Source: Micromonospora tarapacensis (GTDB lineage: Bacteria > Actinomycetota > Actinomycetes > Mycobacteriales > Micromonosporaceae). From it: 64,000 nucleotides of DNA. The DNA lies in the NCBI RefSeq assembly GCF_019697375.1, contig NZ_JAHCDI010000004.1:1537324-1601323 (forward strand). The letters are read 5' to 3'. This document shows positions 17,201-32,738 of this stretch, in pieces; position 1 is the first letter of the stretch, and each line of letters begins with the position of its first letter. The notes beneath the pieces were generated by a model. That model saw only the letters and a list, made by a program, of their open reading frames with translations. It did no database searches and was not told the origin of the DNA. Position numbers and translations under genes: made by a program.

Positions 17201-20200
17201 CACCCCGCGGTCGCCCGGGCGGTCGTGGTGGCCCTCGGCACGCCCCGGCGGCTGGCCGCCGCGGTCAGCGCCGCGACCGAGGTGGACCCGGACGCGTTGG
17301 GCGACTGGCTGGCGGAGCAGGTGCCGGGGTACATGGTGCCGGATCAGGTGGTGCTCACCGACCGGTTGCCGCTGTCCGCCAACGCGAAGATCGACCGGCG
17401 GGCGGTGGCCCGCCTCGTCGAGGCGGCCCGGCCCGGAGTGGACGAACTCGAGGCGCCGGTCGGCGACATCGAACACGAGGTCGCCCGGGTCTGGACGCAA
17501 CTGCTGGGCGTGCCGGCGGTGGGCCGGCGGCAGAGCTTCTTCGCCGCCGGTGGGGACAGCCTGGTCGCCACCCGGTCGATGGCGCTGCTGGCCGAGGCCG
17601 GACTGGCCGGGTCGAGCCTGCGGCAACTGTTCGCCACCCCGGTGCTGGCCGACTTCGCCGCCACCCTGCACCGCACCGGCGAGGACCGGCCCGCCGCCGC
17701 GGTGCTGCCCGCGGACCCGGCGAACCGGTACGCGCCGTTCCCGCCCACCGACGTGCAGCGGGCGTACTGGCTGGGCCGCAGCAGCGACTTCGCGCTGGGC
17801 GGCGTCGGCTCGCACTGGTACTGGGAGTTCGACGGGACCGACGTCGACCTCGACCGGCTGGAGGAGGCCGTCAACCTGCTCGTCGCGCGGCACGACATGC
17901 TGCGCGCCGTCTTCGACGACGACGGCGACCAGCGGGTGCTGGCCGAGGTGGACCGCTTCCGGATCGCGGTGCGCACCGGTGGCGACGCGGCACTGCGGGA
18001 ACTGCGCGAGCGGATGTCCCACCGGATCCCCGATCCGGGCCGCTGGCCACTGCTGGAGATCGCCGCCGTCCGGTACGCCGACGGTCGGGTGCGGATCGGG
18101 TTCAGCTTCGACTACATCGTGCTCGACGCGCTCAGCATCGTGATCTTCTTCGACGAGTTGACCACGCTGTACCGCGACCCCGCGGCGGTGCTGCGCCCGG
18201 TCGGGGTGACCTTCCGCGACTACCTGCTCGCCGCACCGGCCGATCCGCAGGCCGTGGCCGAGGACCAGCGGTACTGGCTGGACCGGCTGGACACCCTGCC
18301 GCCCGGCCCGCCGCTGCCGCTGGCCGTGGACCCGGCCACCGTGGTCGGGCCGCGTTTCCACCGCCGGGAGGACCGGCTCGACCCCGCGCAGTGGCGTCGG
18401 CTGACCGAGCAGGCCCGCCGGCACGGGGTGACCCCGGCCAGCGTCCTCGCCACCGCCTTCGCCGAGGTGCTGTCGGCCTGGAGCGGGCGCGGGGAACTGA
18501 CCGTCAACTTCACCCTGTTCAACCGGCGCGACGTGCACCCCGACATCAACCACATCCTCGGCGACTTCACCTCGCTGCTGCTGGTCGCCTACCGGGCCGG
18601 GGCGGGCGACAGCTGGCTGGACCTGGTCCGGCGTACCCAGGAGCAGGTCTGGGAGGGGATGGCCCACGACTCGGCGTCCGCACTGTGGGTGCTGCGCGAA
18701 CTCGCCCGCCGCCAGCAGGGCGGCACGGTGAGCATGCCCGTCGTGTTCACCAGCGCGCTCGGCGTGGCCGGCGGCATGAGCGAGATGTCCTTCCCCTTCG
18801 GCGAACTGGTCTGGGGAATCTCGCAGACCCCGCAGGTGTGGCTCGACAACCAGGTGATGGAGCGCGACGGCGGCCTGGTCTACAACTGGGACTCGGTCGA
18901 GGAACTGTTCCCGGCCGGGCTGCTCGACGCGATGTTCGACGCGTACCGCGAGCTGTTGGGCCGGCTGGCCACCGCGGACTGGACCGCCGCCGGGCCACCG
19001 CCGCTGCCGGCGGCCCAGCGGCAGGTCCGCGACGCGGTCAACGACACCGGCGGACCGCTGCCGACCGGGCTGCTGCACACCGGGTTCTTCACCCGTGCCG
19101 CCGCCACGCCCGCCGCCCCGGCGGTGATCACCGCCGACGGCGCGGCCGTCGGCTACGGCGACCTCGCCGCCCGCGCCCTGCGCATCGGCGGGCGCTGCGC
19201 GCGCACGGCGTCAACCCGGGCGACGCGGTCGCGGTGACCCTGCCCCGCGGCGTCGACCAGATCGCCGCCGTGCTCGGCGTGCTCGCCGCGGGCGGGCACT
19301 ACGTGCCGGTCGGTGTCGACCAGCCGGCCGAGCGGCGCGACCGGATCTACGCCCGCGCCGCCGCGCGAGTCGTCCTCGCCCGGCCCGATCTGCCCACCGG
19401 GCATCCGGTCGTCGCCCCGGACACCGCCGCCACCCCGCTGCCGGCGCCGGTCGAGGTCGACCCGGACCAACTGGCCTACATCATCTTCACCTCCGGCTCC
19501 ACCGGTGAGCCGAAGGGGGTGGAGATCACCCACCGGGCGGCGCTGAACACCGTCGACGACATCACCACCCGCTATGGTGTCGGCCCCGCCGACCGGGTTC
19601 TCGCGGTCTCGGCGCTCGACTTCGACCTGTCCGTGTACGACATCTTCGGGCTGCTCGGTGCGGGCGGCGCGGTGGTCTGCGTCGCCGACACCGACCGGCG
19701 GGAGGCCCGCAGCTGGGCCGCCGCGGCCCGGCGCGGCGGTGTCACCGTCTGGAACTCCGTGCCCGCCCTGCTGGACATGCTGCTGGTCGCGGCCGACGCC
19801 GAGGGCCTGCCCGACGGGCTGCGCCTGGTGCTGCTCTCCGGTGACTGGGTCGGGCTGGACCTGCCCGGCCGGCTGCGCGAACGGTGCCCGCGGGCCGTTT
19901 CGTCGCGCTCGGCGGTGCCACCGAGGCGGCGATCTGGTCCAACGCCTGCGAGGTCGACGAGGTGCCCGCGCACTGGCGGTCGGTGCCGTACGGCCGCCCG
20001 CTGCGCAACCAGCGCTACCGGGTGGTCGACCCGCGCGGCCGGGACTGCCCCGACTGGGTGCCCGGTGAGCTGTGGATCGGCGGCGTCGGGGTGGCCCGCG
20101 GCTACCGGGGTGACCCGGAGACCACCGCCCGGCAGTTCGTCACCGAGGCCGGGCACCGGTGGTACCGCACCGGCGACCTCGGCCGGTACTGGCCCGACGG

Positions 20201-20815
20201 CACGCTGGAGTTCCTCGGCCGGGTCGACTTCCAGGTCAAGATCCGGGGGCACCGGATCGAGCTGGGGGAGATCGAGGCGGCGGCCCAGGCGCACCCCGGG
20301 GTGGCCCGCGCCGTCGCGCTCACCGTCGGCGAGGGTGCCCATCGCCGGCTCGCGCTGGCCGTGGTGGCCGACGGCGGACCGGTCGACGACCCGGCGCTGC
20401 TCGGCTTCCTGGCCGAACGGCTGCCCAGCTACATGGTTCCGGAGCGGGTGGTCGGCGTGGCGGACCTGCCGCTGACCGCCAACGGCAAGGTGGACCGCCG
20501 GGCGTTGACCGCCCAGGTGACCGCCGAGCCCGACGACGCAGCCGACGAGAGCCCGCGCGGAGACAGCGAGAAGCTCGTCGCCGAGATCTGGTCCGAGGTG
20601 CTCGGCTGCGACCGGATCGGCCGCAACCAGAGCTTCTTCGCGCTCGGCGGGGACAGCCTGTTGGCCACCCGGCTGGTGGAGACGCTGCGACTGCGCCACG
20701 GGACCGAACTGTCGCTGCGGCAGCTGTTCCTGGCGCCGACCGTGGCGCAGCTGGCAGATGTCTTCGACACCCACCGCCGCGCGGTGGAACCCGGTGACTT
20801 CGAGGAGGGCACGAT

Positions 20816-20819
<4 letters not shown>
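14294..20819 (+). CDS. NRPS: ArCP-Cy-A-PCP-Cy-A-PCP (two frameshifts in read)
   Basis: About 2,170 residues. Order: aryl carrier (LGLDSIGV, phosphopantetheine Ser codon 14423-14425), Cy1 (about 14590-15900), A1 (15980-17430), PCP1 ([10 protein letters not shown]), Cy2 (17720-19010), A2 (19060-20510), PCP2 (GGDSLLATR). Cy2 has the canonical DYIVLDALS; Cy1 has EMLVADAHS, with Glu in place of the first Asp. Reading pocket residues against GrsA, A2 gives D-L-Y-N-L-S-L-I-W, the cysteine code; A1 gives D-L-Y-Q-L-G-L-I-H, unassigned. The N-terminal ArCP fits a salicylate-type starter, as in HMWP2 and PchE. Frame changes near 19190 and 19900 each equal one missing base. The start is TTG 14294 (GGGGAG upstream, keeps carrier helix I); ATG 14338 is the alternative. 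It overlaps the next gene by ATGA. Confidence 0.88.
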
Positions 20820-26005
<5,186 letters not shown>

Positions 26006-26009
<4 letters not shown>

Positions 26010-27079
26010 CCGCCGTCGCCGTGCTCGGTGCCTCCGGTGCGGTCGGTCGGGTCGTCCTGGACCTGCTGCGCTCGTGGGACGTCGGTCCGCTGCGGGCCGG
26101 CGCCCGCCGTCCGCCCGACGTCGAGGGGGCCGAACAGGTGGCCGTCGACGCGCACGATCCGGCCGGCCTGGCCCGCTTCTGCGCGGATGCCCGGGTGGTG
26201 CTCAACTGCGCCGGCCCGGCGATCGACCTGGCCGACGCCGTCGCGCGGGCGTCCGCGGAGGCCGGCGCGGACTACGTGGACGCGGCCGGCGACGACAAGT
26301 TGTACGCCGCGGTCGCGGCGGTCCCCGGCGGTGCGGGGCGGGTGGCGGTGGTGTCGGCGGGGATGATGCCGGGGCTGTCCGGGCTGCTGCCCCGGCTGCT
26401 CGCCGCGCACCTGCCCGACGGGGAGCGGCTGACCGGCTACGTCGGCGGGCGGGACCGGTTCACCCTGACCGCCGCCGTGGACTACGTCTCCGTCGACGAG
26501 AGTTTCGGGTGGCCCTCGGCGGCCTGGCGGGACGGCCGGGTGGTTCCCGGTGCGCTGAGCCCGCTCACCGACGTGTCGGTGCCCGCCTTTCCCGAACCGG
26601 TCACGGCGCAGCCCTACCTGAGCACGGAGACGGCCCGGCTCGCCGCCGGGTTGGGCCTGCGGCAGGTCGACTGGTACTCGGTCTTCGCCGGTGAGCGGGT
26701 GCTGGCCGCGCTGCGCGCCGCATCCCGTCCCGGCGACGGCGGCCACCGGCGGGCCGGCGAGCTGTTGCACCGGGCCGCGGAGCTGGACCTGTTCGGGCAG
26801 CAGCCGTACCAGCACCTGGTGGTCACCCTGGACGGCCCGGGCGGTGCCCGGACGGCCGTGGTGCGCAGCACCGGCGCCAGCGATCTCACCGGCACGGTGG
26901 CCGCGTTGACGGCCCGGGCCGTGCTGGCCGGTGCGGTGCCACCGGGTGTCTGGCACGCCGCCGAGGTGCTCGACCCGGTCGCGACCTTCACCGAGCTGGC
27001 GTCGGCGCCGGGCGTGCTGCTCGCCTCCGTGGTGGCGGACGCCGCCGCCGTCGACGAGTACGAGGAGGACGTGATTTGA
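26006..27079 (+). CDS. saccharopine dehydrogenase-like NAD(P)-binding oxidoreductase
   Basis: 357 residues. The N-terminal Rossmann motif VLGASGAVGRVV (residues 5-16) plus VVLNCAGP and DYVDAAGD blocks fit the saccharopine dehydrogenase NADP-binding family. GTG 26006 overlaps the NRPS stop (GTGA), so translation is coupled. Substrate is unknown. The position between the last NRPS and the imide reductase suggests reduction of another ring or of a thioester/carboxyl-derived group. It differs in sequence from the PchG-type reductase that follows, so the two may act at different sites. Confidence 0.7.
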
Positions 27080-28247
27080 ACCGACCCACCCGGGTGGTCG
27101 TCTGCGGCACCCGCTTCGGCCAGGTCTACCTGGAGTCCTTCCGTGACGCGGACCCGAGTTTCCAGCTCGCCGGCATCGTCGCCGGGGGCAGCGACCGCTC
27201 CCGGGCCTGCGCGGCGCACTACGGGGTGCCGCTGTACACGTCGGTGGCGCAGCTGCCCGACGACATCGACATCGCCTGCGTGGTGATCCGCGGCGGCCTG
27301 CTCGGCGGTCGGGGCTCCGAGCTGGCCATGGAGCTGATGGCGCGCGGCCTGCACGTGTTGCAGGAACACCCGCTGCACCACGACGAACTGGCCCGCTGCC
27401 TGCGGCAGGCCCGCCGGCACAAGGTGGTGTACCAGCTCAACCCGTTCTACCGGCACATCACGCCGGTGCGCCGCTTCCTCGGCGCGGCCGGCGAGCTGCT
27501 GCGCCGCCAGCCACCGCGCTACCTCGACGTGGCCTGCGGATTCCAGCTGGCGTACTCGCTGCTGGACCTGCTCGGCCAGGCACTCGGCGGGGTCCGGCCG
27601 TGGCGGTTCACCGAGCTGCCGGCGCTGCCCGCGACGGTCACCACGGCGACCGATCTGGACCTGCCGTTCCGCAGCCTGGACGGGGTGCTGGCCGGGGTGC
27701 CGGTCACGCTGCGGGTGCAGAACCAGATGGATCCGGCGGACCCCGACAACTACGCCCACCTGATGCACCGGATCACCATCGGCACCGAGGCCGGCAACCT
27801 CACCCTGGTCGGCACGCACGGCCCGACGGTGTGGACGGCCCGGCCCGACTTCCCGCGGGAGGTCGCCGGGATCGGCGCCGATCCGCACTTCGCGGCCCGG
27901 CGCGACACCAGCACCCCCAGCGCGGTCACCCTCGGCCCCACCGAGGTCCCGCACTACGACACGGTCTTCGGCACCACCTGGCCGCAGGGGGTCCGCCGGG
28001 CGCTGTGGACGCTGCGGGAGACCGTCGAGCGGGGCGAGGACCCGCTGCGCCAGGGCCAGTACCACCTGACGCTGTGCCAGCTGTGGCAGGAGCTGACCGC
28101 GATCCTCGGCCCGCCGGAGCTGGTCAGCGCCGAGCCGCCCCGGATGCTCGCCGCCGGCGACCTGGCGGCGCTGGCGGCGGCCGGGGAGGCCGCGGTGGCC
28201 GCCCCCGCGAACCGGCGGTGGCCGGCGGCGTGGGGACGGCCGGGTGA
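27076..28247 (+). CDS. thiazolinyl imide reductase, PchG/Irp3 family (frameshift at 3' end)
   Basis: About 390 residues. VVVCGTRFGQVYLESF at the start is the characteristic dinucleotide-binding segment of thiazolinyl imide reductases; later blocks include HVLQEHPLHHDELARCL and YQLNPFYRHI. The family reduces a carrier-bound thiazoline C=N to thiazolidine with NADPH (PchG, Irp3/YbtU). The ATG at 27076 overlaps the preceding stop. The native end is probably TGA 28245-28247, overlapping the GTG of the thioesterase. The frame needs one extra base near 28225, otherwise the ORF runs through the next gene. With the A-embedded methyltransferase of the upstream NRPS it predicts an N-methylthiazolidine. 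Confidence 0.87.
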
Positions 28248-28999
28248 ACGAGATCGACGCCACGGCCCGCCGCTGGCTGCGCTGCTACCGGCCCCGGCCG
28301 GCGGCCACGGTACGGCTGGTCTGCTTCCCGCACGCCACCGGCAGCGCACCGTTCTACCGGGGCTGGGCGGGGGAGCTGCCGGACGGCGTCGAGCTGCTGG
28401 CGGTGCAGTACCCGGGCCGGTTGGACCGGATCGGCGAACCGCCGGTGACCGCCATGCCGATGCTGGCCGACATGATCGCCGAGGTGCTCGCCCCCCGGCG
28501 GGACCTGCCGGTCGCCCTGTTCGGGCACAGCATGGGTGCCGCGGTGGCGTACGAGGTGGCCCGCCGGTTGGAGCGTTGGCACCGGGAACCGCTGGCGCAC
28601 CTGTTCGTCTCGGGACGTCCCGCGCCGTGCCATCACCGGCCGGGCAGCAAACACCTCGGCCCGGACGACGACCTCTGGGCGGAACTGCGCAGGCTGGGCG
28701 GCACCGATCCGGCGGCGTTGGACAATCCGCAGCTGCGGGCGGCGTTGCTGCCGACGCTGCGGGCGGACTACCGGCTGGTCGAGAGCTACCGGCCGGTGCT
28801 GGGCGAACGGCTGGCCACGCCGGTGTCCGCGCTGGTCGGTGACGCGGACACCGAGGCGACCGTGGACGAGGTGGCGGCCTGGGCGGGGTACACCCGGGCG
28901 GCCTTCGACCTCACCGTGTTCGCCGGCGATCATTTCTACCTGGTGCCGCACCGGGCGAAGGTGCTGGCCGGCGTCATCCGGAGCCTCGGCCTGCCGTGA
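28244..28999 (+). CDS. type II thioesterase, alpha/beta hydrolase
   Basis: 251 residues. ALFGHSMGAAVAYEVARR places the nucleophile Ser at residue 96 in GHSMG, and GDHFYLV near the C-terminus supplies the His. LVCFPHATGSAPFYRGW is the N-terminal signature of type II TEs such as GrsT and PchC. Its usual role is to clear misacylated or misprimed carrier domains. Here it could also release the product, since the TE-like end of the upstream NRPS lacks its serine. GTG 28244 overlaps the reductase stop. It is the last gene of the NRPS operon and its 3' end overlaps the convergent FAAL gene by about 26 bp. Confidence 0.92.
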   Translation: MNEIDATARRWLRCYRPRPAATVRLVCFPHATGSAPFYRGWAGELPDGVELLAVQYPGRLDRIGEPPVTAMPMLADMIAEVLAPRRDLPVALFGHSMGAAVAYEVARRLERWHREPLAHLFVSGRPAPCHHRPGSKHLGPDDDLWAELRRLGGTDPAALDNPQLRAALLPTLRADYRLVESYRPVLGERLATPVSALVGDADTEATVDEVAAWAGYTRAAFDLTVFAGDHFYLVPHRAKVLAGVIRSLGLP

Positions 29000-30588
29000 G
29001 GCCGGCCGGCGCGGACGGCACCGGCCCGGCGAGGTGCCGGCGCCACAGCAGGCGACGCTTCGGCTTGCCGCTGGTGGTCCGTGGCACGGTGCCCGCCGGC
29101 ATCGGCACGACGTGCACGGTCGCCTCCGGCACCAGCGGTCGCACCAGGGCGGGGATCCGGGGCAGCCACTCCGGCCGGGGATGTTCCAGATGGACCACCA
29201 CGGTCGGCGTGCCGGCCCGCAGGCCCAGCACGGTGGCCAGCCGGCCGGGCGGCGCGCCCAGGGCCGCGCCGAGCACCGCGTCGAGGTCCTCGGCGAAGAC
29301 GGTCCGCCCGCGGACCTTCAGGCTGTCGCCGAGGCGACCCAGCACGAACAGCTCCCCGTCGCGGACGAAACCGGCGTCGCCGGTGCGGACCCGGCCGTCG
29401 GGGAACGCCGGCCCGCCGGCGTAGCCGTCGGTCACCCCGGCCCCGCCGACCACGATCTCCCCGACCACGCCGTCGCCGACCGGCCCGGCGTCGTCGCCGA
29501 CCACCGTCACCTCGGCACCGGCGAGCGGGTGCCGCAGCCGACCACCGGCACGCCGTCCGGCCCGGGCGCCTGCCGCCACCCGGTGCGCAGCGGCAGCCCG
29601 CTCACCGCCAGCGTCGCCTCCGCCAGCCCGTACGCGGGCAGCAGCGCCTCCCGGCGCAGCCCGTACGGGGCGAGCAACCCGGCGAAATCGTCCAAGGTGG
29701 CCGGCTGGATCCGCTCGGCACCCACGATGACCGCCCGCCACCGCCCGAAGTCCAGCCCGGCCAGCTGCTCGGCGCGGACCCGGCGCACCACGTGCGCCAG
29801 GCCGAAGCCCGGCATCGCCGTCAGCCGGGCACCGTGCCGGCCGAAGCACTCCAGGAAACGGGTGGGTCGGCGGACGAACTCCGCCGGCGTGAGCAGCCAC
29901 AGGTCGGCACCGGTGACGATCGGCGCCAGCAGGCACCCCACCAGTCCCATGTCGTGGTGCACCGGCAGCCAGGACGCGGTCGGGTCGTCCGGCGTCATCT
30001 CCAGCCAGTCGCGGATGGCCGCGACGTTGGCCTCCAGCGCCGGAACGGGCACCCGCACCCCGCGCACCGTGCCGGTGGTGCCGGAGGTGAACTGGAGCAG
30101 CGCCGGCCGGGCCGGTGTCGCCGCCGCGCCGCCCCTCGGTCCACCGGTGCCGGCCGCAGTTGCGTGCCCGCCGGGCAGCTCCGCCACGTCGACGGTGGGC
30201 ACCCCGGCGTGGGCCGCCGCCCCGGCGAGCGCCGATGCGGATCCGGTGTCGACGACCACCAGCCGGGGCCGCATCACCGCCAGGGCCGCGGCCAGGTGTT
30301 CCGCGTACCGGTCCGGGTCGCCGAAGGTGGCCGGTGGGGCGAGCGGCGACGCGGTCGCGCCGGCCAGCAGCGTGCCGAACAGGGCGCCGACGAACTCCGG
30401 GCCGGCGGGCAGCACCAGGCCCACCACGTCGCCCGGCCGCACCCCCGCGCGGCGAGACCGGCCGCGTGCTCCCGGACCAACCGGGCCAGCCGGGTGTACG
30501 GCCACCGGTGCCAGCCGCCGTCCGGCTGGGAGAACCGGATGCCCCGGTCGTCGCGCGGGTCGTCCAGCCAGGCCAGCAGCCCGGTCAT
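28974..30588 (-). CDS. fatty acyl-AMP ligase (FAAL)-like enzyme (two frameshifts in read)
   Basis: About 535 residues. LQFTSGTTGTVRGV is the P-loop; LPVHHDMGLVGCLL is close to the YHDMGLIG block that marks FAALs; RTTSGKPKRRLL near the end supplies the C-terminal Lys. FAALs activate a fatty or polyketide acid as the acyl-AMP and load it straight on an ACP/PCP without CoA. The frame changes near 30455 and 29530, each equal to one missing base. ATG 30588 overlaps the methyltransferase stop. It is the last gene of the five-gene minus operon that starts with the flavin monooxygenase. A carrier partner is not adjacent; candidates are the PCP at 44607 and ACP at 52620. Confidence 0.82.
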
Positions 30589-31610
30589 GCCGGGCGGGCC
30601 TCGATCACCGGGAACATCGGCGTCGGGGTCGCCTCGACCAGTTCCAGTCCGGCCCCGGCCAGCAGGGCCCGCTGCTCGTCGAGGCTGCGCGCGCCGCCCG
30701 CGCTCAGCGTCAGCATCAGCATGTCCATCCGGCGGGCCAGCGGGGTGCTGTCCGCCTCGGACTGCCGCCCGGCCTCCAGGATGAAGACCCGGCCCCGCGG
30801 GGACATGGCGGCCCGGATCCGCCGCAGCACACCGGTCGCCTCCTCGTCGCTCCAGCTGTAGAGGATCCGCTTGAGCACGTACGCGTCGCCGCCGGCGGGG
30901 ATGTCGTCGGTGAGGAAGCTGCCGGGCACCACCCGGGCCCGGTCGGCGACACCGGTCGCGGCGAACGTCTCCGGCGCGTTCGCCACCACGCCGGGCAGGT
31001 CGAACAGCACCCCGCGCATCCGGGGGAAGCGGGCCAGCAGGTCGCCGAGGAAGCGGCCGTTGCCGCCGCCGACGTCGACCACGGTGTCGAAGCGCGACCA
31101 GTCCGAGGCGCGCACGATCGCCATCAGCTCCATGCCGGTGACCCCGCTCATCACCTTGTCGAAGGCTTCACCGTCGCCGGGGTGCCGGCCGAAGTGGTCC
31201 CACATGCCGATGCCGTGCACCGCGTCGAACGCGCCCTCGCCGGTGCGCAGGGTGTGGTCCAGACCCTCCATGGCCCGGGTGCACACCACGGGGGAGAGGA
31301 AGATGTCCCGGGCCGAGTAGGGGTGGTCGGCCCGCAGCAGGTCGGCCATCGGGGTGAGGCCGAACTCGCCCGGCGTGACCTCGGCGAACAGGTCGCGGGT
31401 GGCCAGGTACCGCAACGCCTTGGTCAGCGACGGTTCGTGCGCGCCGCAGGCGTCGGCCAGCTCCGCGGCGGGCAGCGGCCCGTCGGCGAGCCGGTCGGCC
31501 ACCCGCAGCAGGCAGACCGCCCGGATCGTGTACGGCAGCAGGTAGTCACCCACCTCCATCAGCCGCAGGATGGCCGGTACGTCGATTCCGGGACGTCGTC
31601 TGGTCAGCAT
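30585..31610 (-). CDS. SAM-dependent O-methyltransferase
   Basis: 341 residues, intact. VVDVGGGNGRFLGDLL is the SAM motif, GVLFDLPGVV follows, and VLKRILYSWSDEEA with VFILEAG complete the COMT/hydroxyneurosporene-type pattern. The N-terminal winged helix dimer domain starts ILRLMEVGDYLLPYTIRA. It is a paralogue of the methyltransferase at 4295-5312, so the pathway may O-methylate two positions or two forms. GGAGCAGCG precedes ATG 31610. Stop and FAAL start overlap (ATGA). Confidence 0.9.
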   Translation of the reverse strand: MLTRRRPGIDVPAILRLMEVGDYLLPYTIRAVCLLRVADRLADGPLPAAELADACGAHEPSLTKALRYLATRDLFAEVTPGEFGLTPMADLLRADHPYSARDIFLSPVVCTRAMEGLDHTLRTGEGAFDAVHGIGMWDHFGRHPGDGEAFDKVMSGVTGMELMAIVRASDWSRFDTVVDVGGGNGRFLGDLLARFPRMRGVLFDLPGVVANAPETFAATGVADRARVVPGSFLTDDIPAGGDAYVLKRILYSWSDEEATGVLRRIRAAMSPRGRVFILEAGRQSEADSTPLARRMDMLMLTLSAGGARSLDEQRALLAGAGLELVEATPTPMFPVIEARPA

Positions 31611-31635
31611 CGCTGCTCCTTGTCAACTGGGTCGG

Positions 31636-32712
31636 TCAGCCGGCCGGCCTACCGGCCGGTTGCGGCGGCGTGGTCAGCAGGTGGTCGGCGAGGGTGGCGA
31701 GGTGTGCGCCGGTGGGGGTGTCGAAGCTGTCCAGCCAGAGCGCCCGGCGGTACCACCAGTGCAGCGGGTACTCCCAGGTCGCGCCGAGCCCGCCGGTGAC
31801 CTGCAGGGCGTCCTCGCAGGCCGACACGGCCGCCCGCCGGCCGGCGACCACGGCCTCGGCGTGGGCGTGGGCCACCTCGGCCGGGGCGGTGTCCCCGGCG
31901 CCGTGGAGCCAGCAGGCCCGCAGGGCCAGCGAGGTGGCCAGTTCCAGCGTCACGTAGCTGTCGGCCAGCCGGTGTGCCACCGCCTGGTACGCACCGATCG
32001 GCCGGCCGAACTGCACCCGGTCCCCGGCGTGCCGGCGGGCCAGCTCAAGGGCCCGCCGGGCCACCCCGACGGCCTCGCAGGCCAGCAGCGTGCCGGCGTG
32101 TCGACGGGCGTCGGCCAGCACCCGCTCGGCGGAGCCGGGCGCGACCAGCAACTCGCCCGGCGTGTCGGCGAGGCGCAGCCGGGCGGCACCGCGCAGCCGG
32201 TCCAGGGTGGGCTGAGCCTCGACGGCGAGCCCGGCGGCCGGTGAGCGCACCGCGAACAGCGCGACACCGTCGTCGGTGTCGGCGGCGACCACCAGGGCGG
32301 TGGCCGCCGTCGCGTCGGTGACCAGGGCGCGCCGGCCGGTCAGCCGCCAGCGGTCGCCGTGCCGGGCGGCCCGGCAGCCGCCGCCGGCCGGGTCGTCCTG
32401 CCAGGCGACGGTGAGCGGGTCGGTGGTGAGTTCCCGGCCCGCCGCCCGGTGGATCGGGTGGGCCAGGCCGACCGTGCTCCACCACGGCGTGGCGGCCAGG
32501 GCGTAGCCGCCCTCCTGGGCCAGCAGCCCCTTCTCGACCATGCCCAGCTCCGGGTCGCACCAGCCCTGCCGGCGCAGGTGCGGCCAGGTGTCCGGGTCGA
32601 CGCCGCCGGTGTCGGCCAGCCCGGCGACCCGCTCGACCGGGTACCGGTCGGCGAGCAGCCGGGCGGCGGCGGCCGACAGGTCACGCTGCTCGTCGGTGAG
32701 GGCGAAGTCCAT
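31636..32712 (-). CDS. acyl-CoA dehydrogenase, second-subunit type
   Basis: 358 residues. It starts MDFALTDEQRDLSAAAARLL and contains the FGRPIGAYQAVAHRLAD block and DALQVTGGLGATWEYPLHWWYRRA, both typical of the acyl-CoA dehydrogenase fold. The sequence is shorter and more divergent in the FAD/substrate regions than its neighbour. Tandem genes of this kind in actinobacteria (for example the FadE pairs of steroid catabolism) form alpha2beta2 heterotetramers, and I infer the same here. It would introduce a 2,3-double bond in an acyl-CoA or acyl-ACP. Confidence 0.82.
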   Translation of the reverse strand: MDFALTDEQRDLSAAAARLLADRYPVERVAGLADTGGVDPDTWPHLRRQGWCDPELGMVEKGLLAQEGGYALAATPWWSTVGLAHPIHRAAGRELTTDPLTVAWQDDPAGGGCRAARHGDRWRLTGRRALVTDATAATALVVAADTDDGVALFAVRSPAAGLAVEAQPTLDRLRGAARLRLADTPGELLVAPGSAERVLADARRHAGTLLACEAVGVARRALELARRHAGDRVQFGRPIGAYQAVAHRLADSYVTLELATSLALRACWLHGAGDTAPAEVAHAHAEAVVAGRRAAVSACEDALQVTGGLGATWEYPLHWWYRRALWLDSFDTPTGAHLATLADHLLTTPPQPAGRPAG

Positions 32713-32738
32713 GATGTTTCCTCTCCGGCCGCAACGGC

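Noticed and set aside
15881-19078. Long antisense ORF of 1,065 codons opposite the first NRPS
   Set aside because: Shadow of the NRPS frame in high-GC DNA; low-complexity Arg/Gly/Pro/His composition and no domain, while the plus strand has complete NRPS cores.
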